Assembly (NCBI GenBank): GCA_947383645.1
Contig: CANDEH010000038.1
Coordinates: 1-20,995 of the forward strand
Length of the DNA: 20,995 nucleotides
Direction of reading: 5' to 3'
DNA from: an uncultured Clostridia bacterium
GTDB taxonomy: Bacteria; Bacillota; Clostridia; Oscillospirales; Oscillospiraceae
The notes under the pieces are model-generated. The model made no database searches. It saw only the letters and a program-made list of their open reading frames with translations, and had not been told where the DNA came from. This document shows positions 6,806 to 13,450 of the stretch, piece after piece. The first letter of the stretch is position 1, and each line of letters starts with the position of its first letter. A program made the translations under genes and the position numbers.

Positions 6806-7693
6806 TCACCCCAATATCTTCGACACATCGTCAACGCTTACAAGCACATGCCGCTCGTCAAACCGGGGGCATCGGTCCAGCCCAACCTTTTGGGCAAACT
6901 CCGCAAAGGGCGCATAGCCCAGGGTCCTGCCGGTGAGCTGACCGCCCTCCTCCCACACCCGGTTGAGAGCCACCCGCCACTCTGTGACCTGTTCGTCGGT
7001 CACATGGAAGTCCTGCAAGTAGACGGAGTACAGCGGCGGCACGAAGGGGGCCAGCGGGAGAATACTCTCCACCCCCTCGGTAACGGCGTACAGTCCCAGG
7101 ATATCCACACCGTTGTCGTGGCGGTAGAAATTGGGCTTGGCGTAGTAGCGGTCGCCGGTCTGCTTCCGGGCCAGGTACTGCTGGAAGAAATCCAGGTCGC
7201 CGCTCTTCAGGCGTTCGACGGCCTCCGGCTCTACATAGAGGGGGTACACCGCCCCGGTAAGGACGCCCTCGCCGTCCGCCTGCCACCGCTCCGCCATGGT
7301 TTTCAACAGGCCCGCACAGCCCTTCAGCAGGCCCTCCTTCAGCCGGGGGATGTCGCACAGGCGGTGCTCCTCCCCGTCCTGGGTAAAGCGGTCGGTCCTC
7401 CAGACCTGACAGATGCGTTCCACCAGTCCGTAAAAGACCTCCAGATCCCCCGGCGTGCAGGGCAGGGTCTGGCGCAGGGCCGCCCTCCCCTTCTCCCCCG
7501 GGACCGCCTGGAGAAAGCAGCCCCGCCCCGGCCGCGCCGGGTCGCACAGCACCCGCCCGTCGGAGGCCGGCCCGTCATCCAGCGCGCCGGCCTGGTTCCA
7601 GTGTCCGCTCCGCAGTCCGGCGGGGGACAGGTCCGCCTCAGTGAGGGGCTGTTTTAAGAGCCCCTTCTGTGTGATAACAACGTCGATGGCCAT
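6806..7693 (-). CDS. Uncharacterised protein (possibly DUF4299-like), first gene after the Ile T-box
   Basis: The 295-residue protein starts MAIDVVITQKGLLKQPL at ATG 7693, preceded by AGGAG at a good distance. An upstream in-frame extension would run through the T-box terminator and was rejected. It is a soluble protein with several strand-rich stretches (GVDILGLYAVTEG, SVYLQDFHVT) and a C-terminal VLVSVDDVSKIL. The MAI-VITQKGL opening and overall length remind me of DUF4299-type proteins; this is a memory-based guess. It lies 55 bases downstream of the T-box terminator, so it is the first gene controlled by uncharged tRNA. Its role in isoleucine or tRNA physiology is unknown. Confidence 0.75.
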   Translation of the reverse strand: MAIDVVITQKGLLKQPLTEADLSPAGLRSGHWNQAGALDDGPASDGRVLCDPARPGRGCFLQAVPGEKGRAALRQTLPCTPGDLEVFYGLVERICQVWRTDRFTQDGEEHRLCDIPRLKEGLLKGCAGLLKTMAERWQADGEGVLTGAVYPLYVEPEAVERLKSGDLDFFQQYLARKQTGDRYYAKPNFYRHDNGVDILGLYAVTEGVESILPLAPFVPPLYSVYLQDFHVTDEQVTEWRVALNRVWEEGGQLTGRTLGYAPFAEFAQKVGLDRCPRFDERHVLVSVDDVSKILG

Positions 7694-7743
7694 ATTCGTG
7701 CTCCTCTCTCTGCAAAATTTCATGCGCTTCCTGCCGCACTTTT

Positions 7744-8009
7744 GCCCGAAAAAAGCGCCCTTGTCCCATACAAGAGACAAAGGCGCATAAAACCTCTGCG
7801 GTACCACTCTTCTTGCCGGTCTCCCGGCCACTCAGCTCTGCGATATAACGGTCGCACCCGGAGACGCTTACTGCCCCGCGGGGGGATTCGGCGCTCTGCT
7901 CCAAGGGGATCTCCCGGCTCCTTCCCGTCCGCCTCGCACCAAAACGGCGGCTCTCTTCGCGTCTCAGGGGCAGGGAGTTGTCCTTTTCCACGCAGTAGAA
8001 TGATATAGT
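7744..8009 (-). ncRNA. T-box leader, specifier AUC (isoleucine)
   Basis: The leader of about 265 nt shows all main T-box parts on the minus strand. Stem I has the AGAGAG bulge, and its distal loop GUUUUGGUGCGAG is closed by CCGCC/GGCGG. The specifier region reads GAG-AUC-CCCU-UGGAGC with AUC at 7908-7910. The T-box sequence GAGUGGUACCGCAGAG lies around 7797-7810. The terminator hairpin is at 7755-7786, followed by six U. The UGGU bulge fits a discriminator A, as in tRNA(Ile). The specifier aligns position by position with the UGC specifier of the Cys T-box in this window. Uncharged tRNA(Ile) would allow readthrough into the five cargo genes and ileS. Confidence 0.9.
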
Positions 8010-8015
8010 CTTTAT

Positions 8016-8044
8016 ATTTTATATGCTCAGAGCGCGTTTGTCAA
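8016..8044 (-). promoter_or_regulatory. Promoter of the Ile T-box operon
   Basis: A perfect TTGACA (8039-8044) and TAAAAT (8016-8021) are separated by 17 bases on the minus strand. Transcription would start near 8009, immediately before T-box stem I. It lies only 28 bases after the PadR stop codon. Confidence 0.8.
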
Positions 8045-8071
8045 CTATTATGTGGAGCAGGGGGCAATCGC

Positions 8072-8374
8072 CTACCCCACCCCCAGAGCGGCCAGCGCGG
8101 CGCACAGCCTCCGCCACTCGTCCAGCAGCGCGGCGCGGCGCTGCTCTCCGGCCGCTGTGAGCGAGTAGTATTTCCGCGCCGGTCCGCCGGAGGTATCCCC
8201 CCGATACGGAGCGGTGTATCCCTCCCGGCACAGCTGGCGCAGCAGCGCGTAGACGGCGCTCTCCTCCGTGTCCGGAAAGGCCTCCCGCAGAGGCCGCAGC
8301 AGCTCGTAGCCGTACCGGTCCGCTCCGCTGAGCAGGTGGAGCAGGCACAGCACAATCAAATCCCGCTTCAGCAC
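8072..8374 (-). CDS. PadR-family transcriptional regulator
   Basis: The 100-residue PadR-type winged-helix repressor starts MLKRDLIVLCLLHLLSG. The GYELLRPLREAF and ESAVYALLRQLCREGY segments form the recognition region, and the wing contains GGPARKYYSLTAAG. The final helix LLDEWRRLCAAL is the dimerisation helix. The start is GTG 8374, which overlaps the end of the upstream gene (GTGCTGA), so translation is coupled. The usual arrangement has PadR first and the HAAS/DUF1700 gene second; here the order is reversed. It probably represses its own operon through the palindrome at 9142-9164. The effector is unknown. Confidence 0.88.
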   Translation of the reverse strand: MLKRDLIVLCLLHLLSGADRYGYELLRPLREAFPDTEESAVYALLRQLCREGYTAPYRGDTSGGPARKYYSLTAAGEQRRAALLDEWRRLCAALAALGVG

Positions 8375-9123
8375 AGCGCCACCCCCGTCCCCGCAAGGCC
8401 GACGGCGGCAATCCCCAAAAAACGGTAAAAATACCTGTCCCATTGGATGACGCCGGCCTCCATATCCATGCTGCCTAACATCAGCAGCACCGCGCAGGTC
8501 AGCACCCCCACCGCCAGCGAGAGCACGTACAGCGCCCGCCACCGCCGGTTATATACACGGGCCGCTGTCAGGCCGAAGATCCCCGAAAGCGACGCCGCCA
8601 GCCCCAGCAGCTCATAGGCTATCTTAGCCGTCGGCCCCAGCCGGTCCGCCGCCAGCGGGAGCCCCGGCAGAATCCGCCAGACCCACCAGTTCACCCCCGC
8701 ACACAGCACGATCAGGAGCCCAAGCAGCACCGGCAGCAGCACCGGCAGAGGGTCCCTGCCCTGCCGCTGGAAATAGGCCAGCGAAAGGGCCAGTCCCGCC
8801 GTGAGGAGCACAATCTCCAAGGATATATGGGGGAACGCTCCAGAGAACAGCCACCACACACCGGGCAGGAGCGTACAGAGGGCCGGCAGCAGCAGGCACA
8901 GCGGCAGGACGGCGAAAACCGCCAGCCATCGGCGGTAGGCGCCGCTGTCTGCCGCCAAGCGTACCGCCGTCCAAGGCTTCCCCAGCTCCCGGAGAAGCTC
9001 CTCCTCCGTGCGGGGGTTCTCCTCCAAAATCTCCCGGTAGTCCGCTAAAAGCTCCTTGGCCTCCCCCGGCGGCATCCGCCAGCGGGCCGCCAAGGCCAAG
9101 CGGGTGAAGTAGTCCTGTTTCAT
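8368..9123 (-). CDS. HAAS/DUF1700-type multi-pass membrane protein
   Basis: The 251-residue protein has an N-terminal cytosolic HAAS-like domain: roughly residues 1-60, including PPGEAKELLADYREILEENP and EEELLRELGKPW. About six or seven hydrophobic membrane segments follow from residue 64 on. Genes of this type are regularly paired with PadR regulators in Firmicutes and are thought to sense or respond to membrane conditions; the exact role is unknown. ATG 9123 follows GGGAGG by 8 bases. The stop TGA overlaps the GTG start of padR. Both genes would be transcribed from the promoter at 9175-9203. Confidence 0.85.
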   Translation of the reverse strand: MKQDYFTRLALAARWRMPPGEAKELLADYREILEENPRTEEELLRELGKPWTAVRLAADSGAYRRWLAVFAVLPLCLLLPALCTLLPGVWWLFSGAFPHISLEIVLLTAGLALSLAYFQRQGRDPLPVLLPVLLGLLIVLCAGVNWWVWRILPGLPLAADRLGPTAKIAYELLGLAASLSGIFGLTAARVYNRRWRALYVLSLAVGVLTCAVLLMLGSMDMEAGVIQWDRYFYRFLGIAAVGLAGTGVALC

Positions 9124-9141
9124 TTTGGGACCTCCCTGCTG

Positions 9142-9164
9142 ACTACTGTTAAAAATATAGTAGT
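9142..9164. promoter_or_regulatory. Likely PadR operator
   Basis: The 23-bp imperfect palindrome has outer arms ACTACT/AGTAGT around an A/T-rich core. It lies directly downstream of the predicted start site of the DUF1700-padR operon and upstream of the RBS. This is a classical position for autorepression. The protein-site link is inferred. Confidence 0.55.
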
Positions 9165-9174
9165 TGATGGGAGC

Positions 9175-9203
9175 AGTGTACCACAGGACGGGAGGGCTGT
9201 CAA
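9175..9203 (-). promoter_or_regulatory. Promoter of the DUF1700-padR operon
   Basis: TTGACA (9198-9203) and TACACT (9175-9180) are separated by 17 bases on the minus strand. The start site would be near 9168, just before the palindrome at 9142-9164. Confidence 0.7.
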
Positions 9204-9287
9204 GTGTCTACTGAAAAATTTTCAGTAGTTATGAGGGAGGAGGGGCGGGAAAAAGGGGGATGCAACCGATAGTTGACAACAGGTTGG

Positions 9288-9316
9288 TTGCCAGATTGGG
9301 CTTTTCGGGGTACAAT
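9288..9316 (+). promoter_or_regulatory. Promoter of the XRE membrane-protein gene
   Basis: TTGCCA (9288-9293) and TACAAT (9311-9316) are separated by 17 bases, with the start near 9323. This leaves a leader of about 100 bases before the ATG. An additional TTGACA at 9273 has no matching -10 box at proper spacing. Confidence 0.6.
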
Positions 9317-9422
9317 AGCCCTCAATAGCGGAGCTCTCCCTTTGTGGGAGGGGCGCGGATTGGCGGCGCAGGCCGGAGACGGCTTTTGCGTTATAGTGTA
9401 AGGGCCGCCACAGGAGGGATTT

Positions 9423-10985
9423 ATGATGACATTGGGAGAACGCATCGCGCAGCTGCGCCGGGAGGCCGGGCTCAGCCAGGAGGCGCTGGCGGAGCGGATG
9501 GGTGTCAGCCGGCAGGCGGTGAGCAAGTGGGAGAAGAGCCAGAGCTTTCCCGACACGGAGAATCTGCTGGCCCTGGCGGCGCTGTTCGGCGTGTCCGCCG
9601 ACGAGCTGGCGGGCCTCCGGCGGGGAGAGGGGCAGGCCGAGGCAGTCAGCGAGCCGGAGCCGGCGGCGGAGCCAGAACGCCCATCGAGACACCGGCCGGC
9701 GTGGCCCTGGGCTGTGCTGGCAGCGCTGATTTTGCTTGTGTCCGTGAGCACCTGGATGATTCCCTATGGAGTTCTCCACTGGAACACCCGGAGGCCGTCC
9801 CCGGACGGCACGGTCAATCTGCCGGTGGAGCCGGAGGGCACGGGGCGGGAGGAGTTAGAGCGGCCCGGGGTGGAGGACACCGGAGACTTCGCGCTGATCT
9901 GGCAGGGGGCGGAGGGCTGGGAGTTCCTCCGGGCGGGGGAGCAGACGGGGGACTTCCCCTTCGGTACCTCCCTGGCCCCCTCGGAGCTGGAGACGGTGAC
10001 GGACACGGACTACCGGGCGGTGAAACTCCACGAGGTATCCTGCGGAGCGCTGCGCCTGCGCTACACAGTGAACAGCGAGGACAGCAGCAGCTATGTGACA
10101 GAGCTCAGCACCATCACCCCCGGCTATGAGACCGCCCGGGGCATCCAGGTGGGCAGCAGCGAGGCGTCAGTGCTCTCGGAGTACGGCGACGGACTGGTCT
10201 ATTGCCTGAAGGACAGCGGCAGCGTGCTGTGCCGGCATGACTACTGCTACGCCTACTCCCCCGAGGATGCCTTCGGCACGGCGGTACTGCTCTATATCGA
10301 CGGCGGCACGGTGTCCGGTCTGACCGTCCGGGCAGGGGACGACATGGGCAGCGAGGCCTTCCAGGTGGACCACACCTTTATCTTTCCCGTGGTAAGCGGC
10401 AAGGTGGATTTTACCGGCCGGGAGGAGCCGGAACGGGAGGATGCGGACGCCACAAGGGCGGTCTACATCGCCATGAACGCCCTGCTCACCGACCGGAACC
10501 TCTCCGCCGAGGAGGAGTACCGGCACCGGCAGACGGTGTACGAGGGCCTGCCCACGCTGGACTGGCCGGCCTTCGCCGCCCTGGGCCCTGCCGGGGAGGA
10601 TACGGAGACCATGCAAAGTCTATTGCAGTATCTGGAGAGCCAGCCCCTTCTCTCCACCCACGAGATCAGCGGCCTCCAGGGGGGTGCTTTCCAGGTGGAC
10701 GGCTGGTACGCCACATGGTACAGCATCCTGCTGGGCAGGGCGTTTCTCGCCGCGCCGGAGCAGTACGTCCGCTGTATGGCCGACAGCGGCCGCAGCGACG
10801 AGGAGAACCGGGATCTGGCCGGGATCACCGCCTGCGGCTGCGAGGAGGGGCAGATTTTAGCGGAGGCGGCGGAGACCGCCCGGGAGCTGCTGTTCCACAG
10901 CGGCGCCCTGCGCACCCGGCAGGAGGAGCTCTGCGCCAGGGAAATTTATGAAAAAATTGAGGAACTGACGGGAACAAACGGGTGA
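9423..10985 (+). CDS. Membrane-anchored XRE-family regulator with large extracytoplasmic domain
   Basis: The protein has 520 residues. Residues 4-62 are a textbook Cro/CI helix-turn-helix (LGERIAQLRREAGLSQEALA, then VSRQAVSKWEKSQSFPDT). A Pro/Glu-rich linker (68-92) and one membrane helix follow (about 94-118, WPWAVLAALILLVSVSTWMI). About 400 residues then face outside. The outer part contains GYETARGIQVGSSEASVLSEYGD around residue 230, a pattern seen in many secreted Firmicutes proteins. This topology suggests a one-component sensor-regulator with the DNA-binding head inside. Two adjacent ATGs (9423, 9426) follow AGGAGG, and the second is equally possible. It stands opposite the DUF1700-padR operon. 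Ligand and targets are unknown. Confidence 0.88.
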   Translation: MMTLGERIAQLRREAGLSQEALAERMGVSRQAVSKWEKSQSFPDTENLLALAALFGVSADELAGLRRGEGQAEAVSEPEPAAEPERPSRHRPAWPWAVLAALILLVSVSTWMIPYGVLHWNTRRPSPDGTVNLPVEPEGTGREELERPGVEDTGDFALIWQGAEGWEFLRAGEQTGDFPFGTSLAPSELETVTDTDYRAVKLHEVSCGALRLRYTVNSEDSSSYVTELSTITPGYETARGIQVGSSEASVLSEYGDGLVYCLKDSGSVLCRHDYCYAYSPEDAFGTAVLLYIDGGTVSGLTVRAGDDMGSEAFQVDHTFIFPVVSGKVDFTGREEPEREDADATRAVYIAMNALLTDRNLSAEEEYRHRQTVYEGLPTLDWPAFAALGPAGEDTETMQSLLQYLESQPLLSTHEISGLQGGAFQVDGWYATWYSILLGRAFLAAPEQYVRCMADSGRSDEENRDLAGITACGCEEGQILAEAAETARELLFHSGALRTRQEELCAREIYEKIEELTGTNG

Positions 10986-11077
10986 CGCCCCGCGTCTATA
11001 AAAATTGTCTCTCTTTTTCCCCTCCTCCGTGGCCAGGCCGCGAAGGCACGCGTCCAAGGCGCTGTGCCGCCCGGCCG

Positions 11078-11100
11078 CCCCGCCAGCCCAGCTGGCGGGG
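11078..11100. repeat. GC-rich hairpin without U-run
   Basis: Perfect 10-bp arms CCCCGCCAGC and GCTGGCGGGG surround a CCA loop, about 95 bases after the XRE gene stop. No U-run follows. The surrounding stretch 10986-11180 is GC-rich and non-coding, and I assign no gene to it. Confidence 0.5.
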
Positions 11101-11182
11101 CCCGCAGCGGCGCCACCGGCACATCTTGCTTACAGCCCCCGGCAGAGTCCGCGGTGCGCACGCCGCAAATAAATTTTTGATT

Positions 11183-11215
11183 ATTTTTCCCGGAAACCGC
11201 GTTTTCGGGAAAAAT
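11183..11215. terminator. Bidirectional terminator-like inverted repeat
   Basis: ATTTTTCCCG (11183-11192) and CGGGAAAAAT (11206-11215) are perfect inverted arms with further pairing inside (GAAAC/GTTTT). The A and U runs at the arms make it usable in both directions. It is the first convincing stop signal after the XRE gene. Confidence 0.6.
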
Positions 11216-11362
11216 ACTTCTCATGGAGCAAACGTCGATCCCTCCGTCCTTCCCTGTGGGAGCAGATCGGGTACGCGGCGCAAACTTTTTCACCGAGGAA
11301 GCCAACATAGCGGCCCTTCGACGAAATTAAAAAATATTCTCCGCTTCTTTTGCGCAAAATAC

Positions 11363-11391
11363 TTGCAAAATGGCGCGGACTTTGCTAAACT
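11363..11391 (+). promoter_or_regulatory. Promoter for the structured leader of the membrane protein gene
   Basis: TTGCAA (11363-11368) and TAAACT (11386-11391) are separated by 17 bases. The region is A/T-rich compared with its surroundings. Transcription would begin near 11398 and produce a leader of about 178 nt. Confidence 0.55.
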
Positions 11392-11397
11392 ATATCA

Positions 11398-11575
11398 GTG
11401 TGTTTGATTTAGGAAGAACTTTCCTCCCCCGCGGACTGCCCCGCAGACGGGCCGCGGGACTGTGGAGAGTCCCTTTTTGCCCCCTTCGCTGTGTGCGGGC
11501 CGGGGCTGAGCCTCCCGTCTTCCGGGGGGTCTCCATTTCTATCTTGAGCGCCCTCAGGCGCATGGAGGTCGTACT
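11398..11575 (+). promoter_or_regulatory. Structured 5' leader: candidate attenuator with SD sequestration
   Basis: A strong hairpin pairs CCCGCGG (11428-11434) with CCGCGGG (11452-11458) and has an inner GCCC/GGGC stem. Its 3' arm overlaps the 5' arm of a terminator-like hairpin GGGACT-GTGGAG-AGTCCC (11456-11473) followed by TTTTT, so the two exclude each other. Further down, CTCCAT (11531-11536) can pair with ATGGAG (11562-11567), which covers the Shine-Dalgarno of the gene at 11576. A GCGCC-CTCA-GGCGC stem lies inside that pairing. I recognise no known riboswitch class. Confidence 0.5.
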
Positions 11576-12364
11576 ATGGCAAAACACCCCAAGAGCCGTT
11601 CGGAAAAACGCGCGGACAAGCTCCAGCGGGAGCAGGAGGCGCTGAACCGCGTCTTTCGCATCTTTTTAATCGGAATTGCGGCGGAGTGCTACGTGCTCTT
11701 CCTCTACGCCCGCTTTGTCAAGGGCAACGCCCAGCAGCTCCTCAACGCCTACACCGCCGTGCAGTGGCTGGGTTGGATTGGTCTGGCCGCAGCGGCGGCC
11801 GGTCTGGCGCTGTGCATGGTGAAGAAGGGGGACGAGAAGCTCCGCCGGATTGGCCTGTGGGGGCTGGGTACGGGCCTGTTCTTTGCGGTCTCCAGCGCGC
11901 TGATGTACTTCCTGTTCCCCCAGGGTACGCTGCTTCTGTGCGTAGCCATCCCCATTCTGACGGTGTTCGGTCTGATCTACTACCTGTTCCAGCACGAGTT
12001 TTTCTTCAGCTGTATTGTCCTGGGCGGAACCATGTTCACCCTGTGGATACTGCGCAAGGGTCTGGGCACCGTCAACTGGAATGCCAAGGTGATCGCCGGC
12101 GCGGTGGTCGTGCTGATCGGTCTGGCGGCGGCGGCCTACCTCACCTTCAGGATCAGCAAAAAGGGCGGGAAATGGCCCTTTAAGGGGGATTTTCGGGTGT
12201 TTAGCACCAGCTGTCCCTATAACGTCCTCTACGCCACCTACGGCGTAGCCGCCGCGGCCATTCTAGTGTCCCTGGTTGCGGCCACTACGATCTATTACAC
12301 CATGTGGGCGGTGGGGATCGCCCTGTTCGCGCTGGCGGTATACTATACCACAAAGCTGATGTAA
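11576..12364 (+). CDS. Polytopic membrane protein of unknown function
   Basis: The 262-residue protein has a highly basic N-terminus (MAKHPKSRSEKRADKLQREQ, about 25 residues). Six to eight hydrophobic segments follow, for example AVQWLGWIGLAAAAAGLAL, LLLCVAIPILTVFGLIYYLF and VIAGAVVVLIGLAAAAYLTF. A short soluble stretch KKGGKWPFKGDFRVFSTSCPYN sits before the last pair of helices. I do not recognise a family. ATG 11576 follows GGAGG by 7 bases, and that site can be sequestered by the leader structure. It is monocistronic and ends just before a palindromic terminator shared with the convergent nitroreductase operon. Confidence 0.85.
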   Translation: MAKHPKSRSEKRADKLQREQEALNRVFRIFLIGIAAECYVLFLYARFVKGNAQQLLNAYTAVQWLGWIGLAAAAAGLALCMVKKGDEKLRRIGLWGLGTGLFFAVSSALMYFLFPQGTLLLCVAIPILTVFGLIYYLFQHEFFFSCIVLGGTMFTLWILRKGLGTVNWNAKVIAGAVVVLIGLAAAAYLTFRISKKGGKWPFKGDFRVFSTSCPYNVLYATYGVAAAAILVSLVAATTIYYTMWAVGIALFALAVYYTTKLM

Positions 12365-12392
12365 CGCCGCTGAGGCCGCGATAGTAAAATGG

Positions 12393-12430
12393 AAAACAGG
12401 CGCCGTACCATATGGTACGGCGCCTGTTTT
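12393..12430. terminator. 38-bp perfect palindromic bidirectional terminator
   Basis: The arms are perfectly complementary over 19 bp around a CATATG centre, with AAAA on the left and TTTT extended to a seven-T run on the right. It separates the converging membrane-protein gene (plus) and the nitroreductase operon (minus) and serves both. Confidence 0.9.
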
Positions 12431-12472
12431 TTTGTTCAAGCTCTCGGCGCTCTATGTCCGGCGCGGCGCACG

Positions 12473-12733
12473 CTACAGCCACCGGCACAGCGCTGTCAGC
12501 CGGGACGCAAACTCCCGGAGCGCCGCCGGCAGAGGCCCGGACAGCAGGGATTCCAAAAAGCTCTTCAAAGCCTCCCGGTACTCCGACTGCGTAGTACAGT
12601 TGACGGCGCGGAAAAACTTGAAGTCGTCGTAAAAAATGTCCTCCGGACTCAGTGAGCCGGCAATCTCCCCCATGAGGGCGCAGGCGTCCCGCAGGTCCTG
12701 AAATTCCGCAGCCGCGCCCCGCTGTGTTATCAA
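12473..12733 (-). CDS. Small hypothetical protein downstream of the nitroreductase
   Basis: The possible protein has 86 residues, reading EFQDLRDACALMGEIAGS and ending LREFASRLTALCRWL. Its mixed acidic-hydrophobic helical composition looks like a real protein. The start would be TTG 12733, six bases after the nitroreductase stop, with only a weak AGAGA element, so initiation may depend on coupling. A competing ATG-initiated frame of 150 codons runs through the terminator palindrome and has poor composition. I do not recognise a family. The start is uncertain. Confidence 0.5.
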   Translation of the reverse strand: MITQRGAAAEFQDLRDACALMGEIAGSLSPEDIFYDDFKFFRAVNCTTQSEYREALKSFLESLLSGPLPAALREFASRLTALCRWL

Positions 12734-12739
12734 ACATCT

Positions 12740-13252
12740 CTATAGGGTCTCGTAGGAGACCAGTTCCTCCAGCGGCCGGCGCTCGGGGTTGCCCTGGGGA
12801 CCGGCGGAGGGGTCGGGGTGGCCGATGAGCAGCAAATTTACCGGTTCCAGATGCGCAGGCAAATCGAACTCCCCGCGGATTACGTCGGGCTTAAAGTGGC
12901 AGATCCACACTGAGCCAAGGCCCAGTTCCGCCGCGACCAGCATCATGTGGTCCGTTGCGATGGAGGCGTCGATGTGGGCGGCGGTGACGCCGTCGAAGGG
13001 CCGCCTCCAAACCCGGTCGTGGTCGGCGCAGACCAGAATGGCCAGCGGAGCGCCGTAGGTCTGGGCGGCCTTTTCCAGCTTCCGGAGGCCCTCCGCGCTC
13101 TGCACCACCAGCAGCCGAAGAGGCTGGCGGTTGCAGGCTGTGGGAGCGGCCTGCGCGGCCGTCAGGATGCGGTTCAGCTTTTCCGCCTCCACCGCCTGGG
13201 GCAGGTAGGCGCGGACGGAGCGCCGGGATTTAATCATCTGTAAAAAGTCCAT
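12740..13252 (-). CDS. Nitroreductase-family FMN-dependent oxidoreductase
   Basis: The 170-residue protein starts MDFLQMIKSRRSVRAYLPQAV. The SRRSVRAY motif binds FMN phosphate in this family. APTACNRQPLRLLVV corresponds to the usual A-P-SA-x-N-x-QPW region, with PL in place of PW. ASIATDHMMLVAAELGLGSVWICHF is the conserved helical core (DxxxAxxxxxLxAxxxGLGS). The protein would reduce nitro compounds, quinones or related substrates with NAD(P)H; the substrate is unknown. ATG 13252 follows AAAGGA. It is transcribed against an HxlR regulator, a frequent redox or electrophile-responsive pairing, from a promoter inside the inverted repeat at 13375-13389. Confidence 0.92.
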   Translation of the reverse strand: MDFLQMIKSRRSVRAYLPQAVEAEKLNRILTAAQAAPTACNRQPLRLLVVQSAEGLRKLEKAAQTYGAPLAILVCADHDRVWRRPFDGVTAAHIDASIATDHMMLVAAELGLGSVWICHFKPDVIRGEFDLPAHLEPVNLLLIGHPDPSAGPQGNPERRPLEELVSYETL

Positions 13253-13268
13253 AGCTGTCAGTCCTTTC

Positions 13269-13297
13269 TTGTGATTTTGTGTAAAATCTGCTACAAT
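13269..13297 (+). promoter_or_regulatory. Candidate promoter of hxlR, -10 inside operator arm 1
   Basis: TTGTGA (13269-13274) and TACAAT (13292-13297) are separated by 17 bases. The -10 box is the right end of the 15-bp repeat arm at 13283-13297. It lies only about 20 bases from the nitroreductase start codon, so its transcript crosses the nitroreductase promoter. Confidence 0.5.
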
Positions 13298-13389
13298 TCA
13301 ATGGGCCAAGCGCTGGGCAGGGTGAGGCACAGGGTGTAAAGGAATATGGATGAACGATCCGCCGGCTTGGGTTTATTGTAGCAGATTTT
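13283..13389. promoter_or_regulatory. Paired 15-bp inverted operator arms (HxlR binding candidate)
   Basis: AAAATCTGCTACAAT (13283-13297) is perfectly repeated in inverse orientation as ATTGTAGCAGATTTT (13375-13389), with 77 bases between. Each arm contains a TACAAT -10 box, one facing each direction. An HxlR dimer bound at either arm would cover a promoter, and two dimers might loop the DNA. The repeat is seen directly; the binding is inferred. Confidence 0.65.
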
Positions 13390-13402
13390 TTCTATGGCGC
13401 AA
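13375..13402 (-). promoter_or_regulatory. Candidate promoter of the nitroreductase, -10 inside operator arm 2
   Basis: On the minus strand TTGCGC (13397-13402) and TACAAT (13375-13380) are separated by 16 bases. The transcript would run about 115 bases before the nitroreductase ATG and overlap the hxlR leader in antisense. Confidence 0.45.
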
Positions 13403-13450
13403 GAGGGCACTTTTGCGGCAGATACTTTCCAAAAGGTAAGGAGGCAGGCT

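Noticed and set aside
4469..7657. A 1062-codon open frame on the plus strand
   Set aside because: It lies antisense to five minus-strand genes with good RBSs. Its Pro/His/Leu/Gln-rich composition is typical of the complement of GC-rich coding sequence.
7694..7831. Longer N-terminus for the first gene after the Ile T-box
   Set aside because: The extension would translate the T-box antiterminator/terminator region. AGGAG before ATG 7693 is a proper start.
10946..11308. Minus-strand 120-codon frame in the gap after the XRE gene
   Set aside because: It crosses two strong inverted repeats and has arginine/alanine-rich composition with no RBS.
12285..12737. A 150-codon ATG frame after the nitroreductase
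   Set aside because: It runs through the 38-bp terminator palindrome and the end of the convergent gene, and its composition is poor. The 86-codon frame fits better.
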